Under the pieces are notes generated by a model that had not been told where the DNA came from, made no database searches, and saw only the letters and a list, made by a program, of their open reading frames with translations. DNA of 64,000 nt, taken from Pedobacter jeongneungensis. Lineage in GTDB: Bacteria; Bacteroidota; Bacteroidia; Sphingobacteriales; Sphingobacteriaceae. Shown here piece by piece: positions 16,528 to 26,393 of this stretch (positions are counted from its first letter, which is position 1; each line of letters starts with the position of its first letter). The translations under genes were made by a program, and so were the position numbers. The stretch is from positions 124,001 through 188,000 of the forward strand of contig NZ_AYMG01000023.1 in the NCBI RefSeq assembly GCF_000633455.1. The letters are read 5' to 3'.

Positions 16528-18180
16528 ATGATCAGTACCATAGATATTGTAATCACCATAGCCTACATCTTATTTATTGTAACCATAGGACTTTGGACGG
16601 GTACAAGAAAGAAAAAAAACCAGGAAACCACCAGTGGCGAATATTTTCTGGCGGGCAAAAGCCTTAAATGGCCGATGATTGGTTTAGCTTTATTCGCTAC
16701 TAATATCTCTTGTCTGCATTTGGTCAGTTTGGCACAAAGCGGTTTCGATAGCGGCCTTTTAAACGGTAATTTCGAGTGGATGGCGGCTTTTACGCTCATT
16801 CTTTTAGCCTTATTGTTCATTCCATTTTATATCCGCTCGGGTATATCTACCCTACCCGATTTTTTGGAACGCCGTTATAACCGTGCCTGTAGAGATTGGC
16901 TGGCGTTTATTTCCATCCTATCAGCCATCATCATCCACATCGCTTTTTCGTTTTTAGCTGGTGGCATCGTACTCGAAACCTTATTCGGCATTAACATGTA
17001 CACCAGTATTATCGTAATTGCTGCACTAACTGGCCTGTACACCATTATTGGTGGCTTAAAAGCAGTGGTAGTTACCGAAACGATACAGAGTTTGGTTTTA
17101 ATTACAGGTGCGATTATTATTACGGTATTTGCCTGGAACAAAATAGGTGGCTGGGAACAGATGACAGCTGTACTGCAGAAAGAAAGTGCTATGGATAAAA
17201 TTAGCATGTTGCGGCCAATCGGCGATGCAAGTGGAATGAGCTGGGTGGCCGTGTTTTTGGGTTACCCGATTCTCGGTATCTGGTACTGGTGCGCCGATCA
17301 AACCATTGTGCAACGTGTATTGGGTGCCAAAGATGAAAACCATGCCCGCGTTGGTGCACTTTTTTGTGGTTTTATTAAAATTTTACCCGTATTTATTTTC
17401 GTATTGCCAGGTCTGTTCGCTTACACCCTGTATAAATCGGGCTCAATGGATTTAAGCTCCCTGCAGCATATTGGGGCAAATGGCGAAAGCGTATTAAATA
17501 CCAAGGGAATCTACACCTTAATGATTACCCAGCTATTGCCCAAAGGACTGGTGGGTATTTTGGTGGCAGCACTCTTATCGGGATTAATGAGCCAGATTGC
17601 AGGCGCCTTAAACTCCATTGCTACCTTAAGCAGTTACGACTTATACAAACGCTTTAAACCTGAAACTACCGACAAAAAACTGGTAAGCGTAGGGCGTTGG
17701 TCGGCGGGTATTGCCTTAGTGGTTTCAATTGGCTTATTGCCACTGCTAAACAGTTATCAAAGTTTATTTGAAGGGATAAACGACGTAATTGCCCACATTG
17801 CCCCTCCCATAACCTGCGTATTTTTGTTGGGGGTTTTCTGGAAAAAAGCTTCAGCTAAAGGGGCGCAATATACCTTACTCATCGGTTCCATATTGGGGGT
17901 TGCTGTATTCATTGTAAATAAAGTATATGGTGCAGAAACCTTCATCGGACAAATTCCATTTATGATGATGGCATTTTACCTTTTCTGCGTGTGTGTAATT
18001 ACACAAATCGTTTTTTCATACCTATACCCGGTAAAACATACCGCACAAAGTGAAGTATTGTACTGGAAATCTATCTGGGAACCCTTACAGCGCAAAGGCT
18101 GGAGTGGAATAGGCAATTATAAGGTACTATCGGCTGTTTTACTGCTAATCATGGGCGTTTTATATGTCTTTTTTAAATAA
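16528..18180 (+). CDS. Sodium/solute symporter (SSS family), probable fucose importer
   Basis: A 550-residue inner-membrane transporter of the SGLT-like SSS family, with about 13-14 hydrophobic helices across its whole length and no large soluble domain. Family features include the GEYFLAGKSLKWPMIGLALFAT start, the GGLKAVVVTETIQ stretch and the ALLSGLMSQIAGALNSIATLSSYDLY region that shapes the sodium site. Its place between fuconate dehydratase and a secreted fucosidase suggests uptake of free L-fucose, coupled to sodium, from the periplasm. The substrate is inferred from context only. Confidence 0.88.
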   Translation: MISTIDIVITIAYILFIVTIGLWTGTRKKKNQETTSGEYFLAGKSLKWPMIGLALFATNISCLHLVSLAQSGFDSGLLNGNFEWMAAFTLILLALLFIPFYIRSGISTLPDFLERRYNRACRDWLAFISILSAIIIHIAFSFLAGGIVLETLFGINMYTSIIVIAALTGLYTIIGGLKAVVVTETIQSLVLITGAIIITVFAWNKIGGWEQMTAVLQKESAMDKISMLRPIGDASGMSWVAVFLGYPILGIWYWCADQTIVQRVLGAKDENHARVGALFCGFIKILPVFIFVLPGLFAYTLYKSGSMDLSSLQHIGANGESVLNTKGIYTLMITQLLPKGLVGILVAALLSGLMSQIAGALNSIATLSSYDLYKRFKPETTDKKLVSVGRWSAGIALVVSIGLLPLLNSYQSLFEGINDVIAHIAPPITCVFLLGVFWKKASAKGAQYTLLIGSILGVAVFIVNKVYGAETFIGQIPFMMMAFYLFCVCVITQIVFSYLYPVKHTAQSEVLYWKSIWEPLQRKGWSGIGNYKVLSAVLLLIMGVLYVFFK

Positions 18181-18211
18181 AATCCTGACTAACCATTTTT
18201 AATCAAAAAAT

Positions 18212-19522
18212 ATGAAATTCATAAAGTACACCATCTTATTGTTGCTGAGTTTGAATATAAGTTTAGCAATAAATGCGCAGACCAAAAGCCCAAAATCGTC
18301 AACCATGAGCGATTTTATGGATAAACGTTTTGGCATGTTTATCCATTGGGGGCCGGTAAGTTTGCGCGGTACCGAAATTGGCTGGAGCCGTGGAGACCAG
18401 GTTGAAGTAAATGATTACGATAACTTATACAAAGAATTTAATCCTGTTTTATTTGATGCTGATGCCATTGTAAAAACCGCTAAAGATGCTGGCATGAAAT
18501 ACCTCACCATCACCGCCAGACACCATGATGGATTTTGTTTATGGCCAACTGCATTTACCGATTTCAACATTAAAAATACACCTTACAAAAAGGACATTGT
18601 GGGTGCACTAAACGAAGCCTGCAAAAAGCAGGGCATTAAATTCTGTATTTATTATTCAGTGCTGGATTGGCACCATCCCGATTACCCGATCCATTCGCCA
18701 AAAGATCAAACCATTGATCCAAAATCGGACATGAACCATTATCTGTTGTACATGAAAAATCAGTTAAAAGAACTGATTACCAATTACGATCCTTACATGC
18801 TCTGGTTTGATGGTCAGTGGGAAAAACCCTGGACAGACGAAATGGGTAAAGACCTGTATGCCTATCTTAAAAAACTGAAACCCGATGTAATTACCAATAA
18901 CCGCCTCGGAAAAGAATTTGCAGCGATGGAAAATAAAAACATCGATGCGTCTAAAATGATTGGTGATTATGATACGCCCGAGCAGGTAGTAGGTAAATTA
19001 AACATGACAACACCCTGGGAAAGCTGTTTTACCATTTGCAACCAGTGGGCCTGGAAACCAAATGATAAAATGAAATCGCTAAAGCAATGCCTCGATATTA
19101 TTTCTAAAACTGCAGGTGGCAATGGCAATCTTTTATTAAACGTTGGCCCCATGCCTGATGGAAGGATTGAAGCAAGGCAGGTAGATCGTTTAAGAGAAAT
19201 AGGCGATTGGTTAAAGGTTAACGGTGAAGCCATTTATGGCACATTAGGCGGTCCTTATCAACCCAATAATGATTATGCAACCACCAGAAAAGGCAATAAA
19301 ATGTATTTGCACGTACTTAATACAGGTATAGCTAAATTGAATTTAAAAGCTATCCCTGGCCGAAAAGTAAAGAAAGCATATCTTTTAAACGGACAGCCGG
19401 TTGATGTGGTTCAAAACAGTGATATTTCGATAACACTTCCTGCCAGTCAGGCGGATAAGTTAAATTACATCATTGTTTTGGAACTAAACGGAAATGCTGA
19501 AGATATCCAGATCATCAAATAA
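18212..19522 (+). CDS. Secreted alpha-L-fucosidase, GH29
   Basis: A retaining exo-fucosidase that releases L-fucose from glycan ends. A signal peptide is clear (MKFIKYTILLLLSLNISLAINAQ). The GH29 N-terminal motif RFGMFIHWGPVS, the YLTITARHHDGFCLWP block and WFDG with the probable nucleophile Asp200 are all present; GNLLLNVGPMPDG closes the catalytic barrel. The 436-residue length leaves room for only a small C-terminal beta-domain. It follows the symporter by 31 bases. The acid/base residue cannot be fixed by eye. It and the GH95 enzyme of the same operon use different folds and mechanisms, which should widen the linkage range. Confidence 0.93.
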   Translation: MKFIKYTILLLLSLNISLAINAQTKSPKSSTMSDFMDKRFGMFIHWGPVSLRGTEIGWSRGDQVEVNDYDNLYKEFNPVLFDADAIVKTAKDAGMKYLTITARHHDGFCLWPTAFTDFNIKNTPYKKDIVGALNEACKKQGIKFCIYYSVLDWHHPDYPIHSPKDQTIDPKSDMNHYLLYMKNQLKELITNYDPYMLWFDGQWEKPWTDEMGKDLYAYLKKLKPDVITNNRLGKEFAAMENKNIDASKMIGDYDTPEQVVGKLNMTTPWESCFTICNQWAWKPNDKMKSLKQCLDIISKTAGGNGNLLLNVGPMPDGRIEARQVDRLREIGDWLKVNGEAIYGTLGGPYQPNNDYATTRKGNKMYLHVLNTGIAKLNLKAIPGRKVKKAYLLNGQPVDVVQNSDISITLPASQADKLNYIIVLELNGNAEDIQIIK

Positions 19523-19529
19523 GTCAGAT

Positions 19530-19988
19530 ATGAAAACCTTAAAAAACAGGTATGGCTTGATGTTTATGCCATTATTAATCCTTTTAGCCTGCAATACCAC
19601 TACAAAACCCGAACAATCGGGTTTTGACCGAAAAGATGCGGAACAGAAAGTAAAGCGCTACGGCTCAATAACCGGATTAAAACCAGAAAAAATTGCGGCT
19701 TATAAAAAATTACATGCTGCGGCATGGCCCGGGGTATTAAAAAAAATAACCGAATGCAACATCCATAACTATTCAATCTACCTCAAAGAAATAGACGGGA
19801 AACCATATTTATTCAGCTATTTCGAATATACAGGAAAAGATTTTGATGCAGATATGAAAAAAATGGCAGCTGATACCACTACCCAACGTTGGTGGAAAGA
19901 AACCGCGCCCATGCAGATTCCCCTGCCCGATGCCGCTGCAAAAAGCGAAACCTGGAGTGGCATGGAAGAAGTTTTCCATCAAAATTAA
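19530..19988 (+). CDS. Lipoprotein with L-rhamnose/L-fucose mutarotase domain
   Basis: A 152-residue protein of the RhaM-like (DUF718) mutarotase fold, carrying the family pattern RYGSITGLKPEKIAAYKKLH, AAWPGVLKKITECNIHNYSIYL and a late RWWKETAPMQ. I start it at 19530 because this gives a lipoprotein signal ending in LLAC with the lipidated residue at Cys21; an upstream in-frame ATG at 19494 lies inside the GH29 gene. It should interconvert sugar anomers. Most characterised RhaM/FucU proteins are cytoplasmic, so the lipoprotein anchor is notable: it could convert the anomer released by fucosidases to the one the symporter prefers. Sugar identity is inferred from the operon. Confidence 0.85.
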   Translation: MKTLKNRYGLMFMPLLILLACNTTTKPEQSGFDRKDAEQKVKRYGSITGLKPEKIAAYKKLHAAAWPGVLKKITECNIHNYSIYLKEIDGKPYLFSYFEYTGKDFDADMKKMAADTTTQRWWKETAPMQIPLPDAAAKSETWSGMEEVFHQN

Positions 19989-20024
19989 CGCTATCTGATA
20001 ATTAATAAAAATCATCTCACCATA

Positions 20025-22448
20025 ATGAAGAAAATACCTCTCTTCTTTTTTGTATTAATAACCTGTGCTACAACAAAAGTTTGGTCTCAGGTAAATCATA
20101 ATGATAAAATCTGGTTTACTTCTCCTGCAAATGCCAATACAAAAGATAATCCGAATGGATGGAAAAGTGATCCCGAATGGTTAAAAGCACTGCCTATTGG
20201 TAATGGTTTTTTAGGTGCAATGGTATTTGGTGATGTAAACCAGGAAAGAATACAGCTTAACGAAAAATCTTTATGGAGCGGTAGTGTAGATGATAATGAC
20301 AATCCGGATGCAGCAAAATACATCCCCGAAATAAGAAATCTTCTTTTTGAAGGAAAATATAAGGAAGCGGCCGAATTAACCAACAAAACCCAGGTTTGCA
20401 AGGGTAAAGGCTCTGGCCAGGGCAGCGGCGCAAATGTTCCCTTTGGCTGTTACCAAACCCTGGGTGATCTGAGAATCGATTTCGGCAAAAAATCCGGTTT
20501 TAAAAATTACTACCGTGAACTCGATCTCATTACCGGAATAGCGCTAACGGAATATGAGCAAGATGGTGTAAAATATAAACGGGAAGTTTTTTCCAGTTTT
20601 CCAGACCGGGCTTTGGTGATTAGATTAACAGCAGACCAACCAAATGCATTATCTTTTTCATTATCGCTAAACAGACCCGAACGATTTACAACCAGAGCAG
20701 AAAAAGATCGCCTGGTAATGAGCGGAACTTTAAATAACGGTAAAGGTGGCGATGGCATGAACTATAAAACCTATGCCGTTCCACAGCTTACAGGTGGAAC
20801 AATAAAAATCAACGGAAATACCTTACAGATTGTAAAAGCAACTTCTGTTACCATTATTTTAACAGCGGCTACAAACTACCGTTTGCATTACCCCGATTAT
20901 ACCAATCCAAATTTTGAAAGTGAATTGAATGTTATAATTAAAAATGCAACAGCCAAAAATTACAGGTTATTACGACAACGGCATGTAAGTGACTTCTCTT
21001 CTTTTATGAAAAGATCGGGTTTGCAGATAAATAACAGCAGCAATAATTTACCAACAAATGAGCTGATGGCTAAAAATGTGCAAAACCATAACGAATCGGC
21101 CCTATATGGGCTATATTATCAATATGGCCGTTACCTCTTGTTATCCTCCTCGCGCAAAGGAAGCTTACCTGCCAACTTACAGGGCATCTGGGCCAATCAG
21201 ATCCAAACACCCTGGAACGGGGATTACCACACCAATATTAATGTTCAGATGAATTACTGGCCTGCAGAGGTCACCAATCTGTCCGAATGCCAGGAACAAT
21301 TTGTTGACCTGGTTTCATCGCTCTTAGCGCCTGGAAAACGTACTGCGAAAGTACAGTACCAAATGGACGGCTGGGTATTACATACCATTACAAATATTTG
21401 GGGTTATACCTCGCCGGGTGAACATCCAAGCTGGGGCATGCATGTTGGTGGTGGTGGCTGGATGTGCGAACATTTATGGGAGCATTATGCCTTTACCCAG
21501 GACAAAAATTATTTAGCAAAAGTATTTCCTATCCTTAAAGAAGCCAGTAAGTTTTATTTGAGCTGGTTGGTAAAAGATCCAAAAACCGGCAAACTGGTAT
21601 CAGGTCCTTCCCCATCACCCGAAAATTCATTCTTAGCCCCCGATGGTGCCAAGGTGCAGATCAGCATGGGCCCTACCCACGATCAGGAAGTGATGTACGA
21701 ATTATTTGGCAATACACTAAAAGCAGCCAGCATTTTAAAAATTAACGAAGCCACATTCCTGAAAAAACTAGCAGATGCCAGACAAAATTTGACGCCGCCT
21801 AAAATAGGTTCAGATGGCAGATTAATGGAATGGAGAGAAGAATTTAAAGAACCTGAATTACAACATCGCCACCTGGCGCACTTGTACGCCCTTTATCCCG
21901 GCAACCAGATTACAAAAGATAAAACACCCGAACTTGCAGAGGCGGCAAAAAAATCGTTGGAAGTAAGGGGCGATGGAGGCGTAGGCTGGACTTATGCCTG
22001 GAAAATTGCCCTCTGGGCCAGATTAAATGATGGCGATAGGGCCTTCAAAATATTAAATGCCCAGTTGCGTCCAACTTCAGATACCGATACCAAATACGAC
22101 CAGGGTGGCGGAAGCTATTATAACCTGTTTGATGCCTGTCCTCCCTTTCAGATTGACGGAAATTTTGGTGTAATTGCAGGGATGGCCGAAATGTTGATGC
22201 AAAGCCACGAAGATTTTATTTCCTTATTACCTGCCTTGCCAACAGCCTGGAAAGAGGGTTCGGTTAAAGGATTGGTGGCAAGAGGTGGTTTCGTAATCGA
22301 CATGAACTGGAAAAACCTTCAATTACAATCGGCAACCCTTGTTGCCAAAAAAGGGGGACTTTGTACCATCAGTTATCAAGGAAAAAAAGTAATATTACAT
22401 ACAAAAGCTGGTCAGCATTACCAAATTGGCGCTGCAGATTTTAAATAA
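20025..22448 (+). CDS. Secreted alpha-L-fucosidase-like enzyme, GH95
   Basis: An 807-residue protein with a signal peptide (MKKIPLFFFVLITCATTKVWSQ), an N-terminal beta-sandwich (to about residue 280), an alpha/alpha-barrel and a C-terminal beta-domain, the GH95 layout. Family marks include ALPIGNGFLGAMVFG and NEKSLWSG at the start, NINVQMNYWPAE in the barrel, LMEWREEFKEPELQHRHLAH (Glu602, likely the general acid) and FQIDGNFG with Asp711. Known GH95 members are inverting alpha-1,2-L-fucosidases or L-galactosidases; the operon favours fucose. It follows the mutarotase by 36 bases. Confidence 0.92.
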   Translation: MKKIPLFFFVLITCATTKVWSQVNHNDKIWFTSPANANTKDNPNGWKSDPEWLKALPIGNGFLGAMVFGDVNQERIQLNEKSLWSGSVDDNDNPDAAKYIPEIRNLLFEGKYKEAAELTNKTQVCKGKGSGQGSGANVPFGCYQTLGDLRIDFGKKSGFKNYYRELDLITGIALTEYEQDGVKYKREVFSSFPDRALVIRLTADQPNALSFSLSLNRPERFTTRAEKDRLVMSGTLNNGKGGDGMNYKTYAVPQLTGGTIKINGNTLQIVKATSVTIILTAATNYRLHYPDYTNPNFESELNVIIKNATAKNYRLLRQRHVSDFSSFMKRSGLQINNSSNNLPTNELMAKNVQNHNESALYGLYYQYGRYLLLSSSRKGSLPANLQGIWANQIQTPWNGDYHTNINVQMNYWPAEVTNLSECQEQFVDLVSSLLAPGKRTAKVQYQMDGWVLHTITNIWGYTSPGEHPSWGMHVGGGGWMCEHLWEHYAFTQDKNYLAKVFPILKEASKFYLSWLVKDPKTGKLVSGPSPSPENSFLAPDGAKVQISMGPTHDQEVMYELFGNTLKAASILKINEATFLKKLADARQNLTPPKIGSDGRLMEWREEFKEPELQHRHLAHLYALYPGNQITKDKTPELAEAAKKSLEVRGDGGVGWTYAWKIALWARLNDGDRAFKILNAQLRPTSDTDTKYDQGGGSYYNLFDACPPFQIDGNFGVIAGMAEMLMQSHEDFISLLPALPTAWKEGSVKGLVARGGFVIDMNWKNLQLQSATLVAKKGGLCTISYQGKKVILHTKAGQHYQIGAADFK

Positions 22449-22484
22449 AAACCAGGCTAAACTGCTTCTAAACATATCACAACC

Positions 22485-24677
22485 ATGAAAATCGTAAAAA
22501 CATGTCTAATAATTCTGTTTGTTTTTCAATTTTTAGACCTTTTAGCCCAGGAAACCCCTTTAGCCTATTCGCCGGTTGTAGAAAATTTAAGTCCATCCGA
22601 TTGGCTGGTGAATTTAAACAAATATCCAGCACAAATTTATGCTACTGCTGATAAAAAAGGAATTATGCTATATAATGGTTTGGTTAAACGTGTTTTTACA
22701 TTATCGCCGGGTTTAGCCTGTACCGATTTCAAAAACATGAGCAATGGCCAGCAATTAATACGCGCTTTAAAACCAGAAGCTAAAATTACCATAAACGGAA
22801 CTGAATACAATGTTGGCGGACTTTACGGACAAAAAGAAAATGCCTACTTTCTTAATCAATGGACAGATCAACTCGATGCTAAAGCCGATTTCACTTACCA
22901 ATCGTTCAAAATAGATTCCATAAAGCCTTTTCTTAATTGGAAAAACACTACCTGGGCTTCGAACAGGCAACAAGGGAAAGGTAAAATGCTCACCTTTAAT
23001 TTTGAAAGTAAACAAGCCGCTTTGAAGGGTATCAGCATCAGTATACATTACGAACTTTATGATCATATTCCGCTAATTATAAAATGGCTGAGCATAGAAA
23101 ACAAGCGTGAAAAAGCGGTGAAAATAGACCGTGTAATGAATGAAATTTTGGGCGTAGTGGAAGAAGAAAGCGCTGTAGTGGGAACTGAAGCACAAATGAA
23201 AAAGCAGCATGGTATTTACATCGAATCTAACTATGCTTTCAACAACTCCATGACTTATGAAATAAGCGACCAAACCACACATTGGAAAAAGGATACCACC
23301 TACACTTCGCAGGTTAACTACGATTATAAAACGCCTGCCCTATTGGAAATATATCCAGAAAATGCACCCGGAATTTTGCTAAATCCCAAAGAAACTTTCC
23401 AGTCTATCCGCACCCACGAACTGCTGATCGATACTTACGACCGTGAAAGAAAGGGTTTGATGATTAGAAAAATGTACCTTACCATTGCCCCCTGGACCAC
23501 GCAAAATCCAATTTTTATGCATTTGGTAAGCAAAAACGACGATGAGGTATTAAATGCAATAGAACAGTGTGCCAATACAGGTTATGAAGCCTTGATTATG
23601 AGTTTTGGCAGCCACTGCAATATGGAAGATACTTCTGCTAAAAACATCAGTCACTGGAAAAAAATAGCAGATCTGGCCCGCAAAAAAGGCATAGCCATTG
23701 GCAGTTACTCCCTGTTCAGCTCCCGTCACATTAGCGAAGAAGATGATGTGGTCAATCCTAAAACCGGCAAAATTGGTGGTTCATTTTTTGGTAACGCGCC
23801 CTGCTTTGGCAGCAAGTGGGGTTTGGCTTATCGCGATAAGATCAAATATTTTTTAAGCAAAACGGGTTTTACAATTTGGGAAAATGATGGGCCCTATCCT
23901 GGCGATATCTGTGCATCAACCACACATCCCGGTCACCGCGATAAAGAAGATTCGCAATGGCGGCAAATGGAAATACAAAAAGAACTCTACCATTGGTGTA
24001 ATGAAAACGGGATTTATGTAAATGCACCAGATTGGTACCTGCTGGATGGTACAAACAAAGTTTCAATAGGTTACAGAGAAGTTAATTTCTCCTTGCCTCG
24101 CGATCAGCAAAAAATTTTAAACAGGCAGAATATTTTTGATGGCAACTGGGAAAAAACACCTTCAATGAGCTGGGGTTTTGTGCCTTTAACCAAATACCAG
24201 GGCGGCGGTCCGGAAGCCATACTGGAACCGCTTTCAGCACACCTTACCGATTATAAACAGCTGATGATGCAATATTATGGAGCGGGTGTACAAGCCTGTT
24301 ACCGTGGTCCACGTTTATATGATACCGAATCAACAAAAGCAACTGTAATTGAAGTCATCAACTGGTATAAAAAATACCGTGACATTTTAAACAGCGATTT
24401 ACTCCATTTACGTCGGGCAGATGGCCGGGATTGGGATGGCTGGCTTCATGTAAACCCATCACTTAAACAAAAAGGACTTGCCATGATTTTTAACCCTTTA
24501 AAAGAAAAAATCACCAGAAAAATAAAAATACCTTTATATTATACGGGTTTAACACAAACCGCATCTGTTCGTGTTGATGATGGAAAACCACAACAATTAA
24601 ACCTCAACAGGGCTTACGAAATAGAAATACCTGTTACCCTGAATCCGGAAGAATACAAATGGATTACGATTGAATAA
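22485..24677 (+). CDS. Secreted putative glycoside hydrolase (alpha-galactosidase-like barrel)
   Basis: A 730-residue exported protein (signal peptide MKIVKTCLIILFVFQFLDLLAQ). The first ~330 residues look like a beta-sandwich; the middle part has barrel-like strands (ALIMSFGSH, IAIGSYSLF, FTIWENDGP, IYVNAPDWYL), and a short beta-domain ends it. WENDGP holds Asp468, a candidate nucleophile in the style of clan GH-D alpha-galactosidases. The GH family cannot be named with confidence. It lies between the GH95 gene (36 bases) and another hydrolase-like gene (7 bases), so it probably acts on the same fucose-bearing glycan, perhaps removing galactose or a substituted sugar. Confidence 0.65.
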   Translation: MKIVKTCLIILFVFQFLDLLAQETPLAYSPVVENLSPSDWLVNLNKYPAQIYATADKKGIMLYNGLVKRVFTLSPGLACTDFKNMSNGQQLIRALKPEAKITINGTEYNVGGLYGQKENAYFLNQWTDQLDAKADFTYQSFKIDSIKPFLNWKNTTWASNRQQGKGKMLTFNFESKQAALKGISISIHYELYDHIPLIIKWLSIENKREKAVKIDRVMNEILGVVEEESAVVGTEAQMKKQHGIYIESNYAFNNSMTYEISDQTTHWKKDTTYTSQVNYDYKTPALLEIYPENAPGILLNPKETFQSIRTHELLIDTYDRERKGLMIRKMYLTIAPWTTQNPIFMHLVSKNDDEVLNAIEQCANTGYEALIMSFGSHCNMEDTSAKNISHWKKIADLARKKGIAIGSYSLFSSRHISEEDDVVNPKTGKIGGSFFGNAPCFGSKWGLAYRDKIKYFLSKTGFTIWENDGPYPGDICASTTHPGHRDKEDSQWRQMEIQKELYHWCNENGIYVNAPDWYLLDGTNKVSIGYREVNFSLPRDQQKILNRQNIFDGNWEKTPSMSWGFVPLTKYQGGGPEAILEPLSAHLTDYKQLMMQYYGAGVQACYRGPRLYDTESTKATVIEVINWYKKYRDILNSDLLHLRRADGRDWDGWLHVNPSLKQKGLAMIFNPLKEKITRKIKIPLYYTGLTQTASVRVDDGKPQQLNLNRAYEIEIPVTLNPEEYKWITIE

Positions 24678-24684
24678 TGAGATC

Positions 24685-26334
24685 ATGAAAAAGCTATTAT
24701 CCCTATTATTGTTTATTACCATTATCAATGATGTGAATGCACAGATTACTGAACGCCCCCGTCCGGAAAGCTGGAAACAACTGGTAAAAGGTGGTGCTTT
24801 CAAAGACCGTTTCTTAGCCATGCCAGATGGAAAATTGAGCAGCGATACCTGGGGAGCAAAAAATGTACTGCCAAGATATGTGGATAATGGCATTGAAGAC
24901 AGACAGCGGTCTTACTGGTGTGGCGATATTATTCAATCAAAAGACAATTTATATCATTTATACGTAGTTGGCTGGAAAGAAAGTGCCCCTAAAGGCCATT
25001 TCGAATGGCCCAAATCAATTATTTACCACGCTACAGCTAAAAGTTCGTTTGGTCCTTTTGTGATTAAAGATACCATTGGTTATGGCCATAATGTAGATGC
25101 TTTTAGGGCAAAAAATGGTAAACTGGTGCTGTATGCCATCGATAAAAATTATGTTGCCGATAACGAAAACGGTCCGTGGACAGCAGGGAAATTCAATTTT
25201 GATAAAAGAGACCGGCCAATTATAGAAGGGCTTTCCAACCTTACTTTTGCACAGAGAACTGATGGCTCTTACCTGATGGTTTGCAGGGGCGGCGGCAGCT
25301 GGATCAGCGAATCTGGCCTTTCAACCTATTATCAAATATCTAACAAAACGGCTTATCCGAATATAAAAGGAGAATTTGAAGATCCTGTAATTTGGCGTGA
25401 TCATGTTCAGTATAACCTAATCGTAAACGACTGGCTTGGCCGCATTGCTTATTACCTACGCTCAAAAGATGGTGTAAACTGGATTACCGAAGCAGGCGAA
25501 GCTTATGTTCCGGGCATTTCTTTCCATCAGGATGGTTCAGTAGAAAGCTGGTTTAAATACGAAAGAATGCGGGTTTTTCAAGATCAATATGGTAGGGCAA
25601 CGCAGGCCAATTTTGCCGTTATTGATGCACAGAAAGAAGAAGATTTTGCCAACGATAACCACAGCTCCAAAAACATTGTAATCCCTTTAAATCCGGGCGT
25701 TTTAATTACCATGCTGACCAAAACCTTACCCGATGCTAAAACCAAAAACATTAGAATAAAGGTTAAGGCCGAAAAGGGTTTTAACCCGCAAACCGATATT
25801 GATCTTAAATCGTTGCGTTTTGGCTCATCTGAAGTGGTAAATTTTGGCAAAGGAGCTCAAGTAATCAGTACAGAAAAATCGGGCAACGACCTTGTTATAA
25901 CCTTTAGCACAATTGGTCTTGCCTTAACCAAAGATGAATTCGCACCAAAACTGCTGGGCAAGTACCGTTCCGGTAAAATGCTTTTTGGTTATACCCGTGT
26001 GCCCTGGGTAAAATACGATGAAGCCATTTTAAGCGCACGGAAACCCGATTTCAAAGTCGGTTTAGGAAAGCTAACAGCAGCAATAAATATAGAAAATTTT
26101 GGTTTAAGCACTTCGCAGCCTGGCAGGATAGAACTTTATGTCAGCATCAATCAACAGGAAAAATTAATAGCCAAAGGCGATATTCCACCTATAGCTAAAT
26201 ATGCCAACATGATTAAAACAATCGCTGCAGCCAATACATTCCAAAAAGGGCAAAATTATGATTTCACGCTCTACATCATTAACGGCACTAACCGATCTGT
26301 CTTTAACTTTAAAGCCATACCAAACCTGCCCTAA
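24685..26334 (+). CDS. Secreted five-bladed beta-propeller protein, putative glycoside hydrolase
   Basis: A 549-residue exported protein. The ATG at 24685 gives MKKLLSLLLFITIINDVNAQ; an earlier ATG at 24670 overlaps the previous gene and is less likely. The first ~330 residues show repeating blade-like strands and acidic positions typical of GH43/GH117-like propellers (YHLYVVGWKES, GHNVDAFRAKNGKLVLYAID, EFEDPVIWRDHVQYNLIV, SVESWFKYERM). The C-terminal ~200 residues look like beta-sandwich domains of a CARDB type. It is the last gene of the fucose operon. The substrate is unknown; a role on a fucose-containing algal or plant glycan is a guess from context. Confidence 0.65.
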   Translation: MKKLLSLLLFITIINDVNAQITERPRPESWKQLVKGGAFKDRFLAMPDGKLSSDTWGAKNVLPRYVDNGIEDRQRSYWCGDIIQSKDNLYHLYVVGWKESAPKGHFEWPKSIIYHATAKSSFGPFVIKDTIGYGHNVDAFRAKNGKLVLYAIDKNYVADNENGPWTAGKFNFDKRDRPIIEGLSNLTFAQRTDGSYLMVCRGGGSWISESGLSTYYQISNKTAYPNIKGEFEDPVIWRDHVQYNLIVNDWLGRIAYYLRSKDGVNWITEAGEAYVPGISFHQDGSVESWFKYERMRVFQDQYGRATQANFAVIDAQKEEDFANDNHSSKNIVIPLNPGVLITMLTKTLPDAKTKNIRIKVKAEKGFNPQTDIDLKSLRFGSSEVVNFGKGAQVISTEKSGNDLVITFSTIGLALTKDEFAPKLLGKYRSGKMLFGYTRVPWVKYDEAILSARKPDFKVGLGKLTAAINIENFGLSTSQPGRIELYVSINQQEKLIAKGDIPPIAKYANMIKTIAAANTFQKGQNYDFTLYIINGTNRSVFNFKAIPNLP

Positions 26335-26393
26335 ACAATCTAAAACCAATTCATTATTATGCTGTTCTATAATAAATACCTTATCCTAAGATT

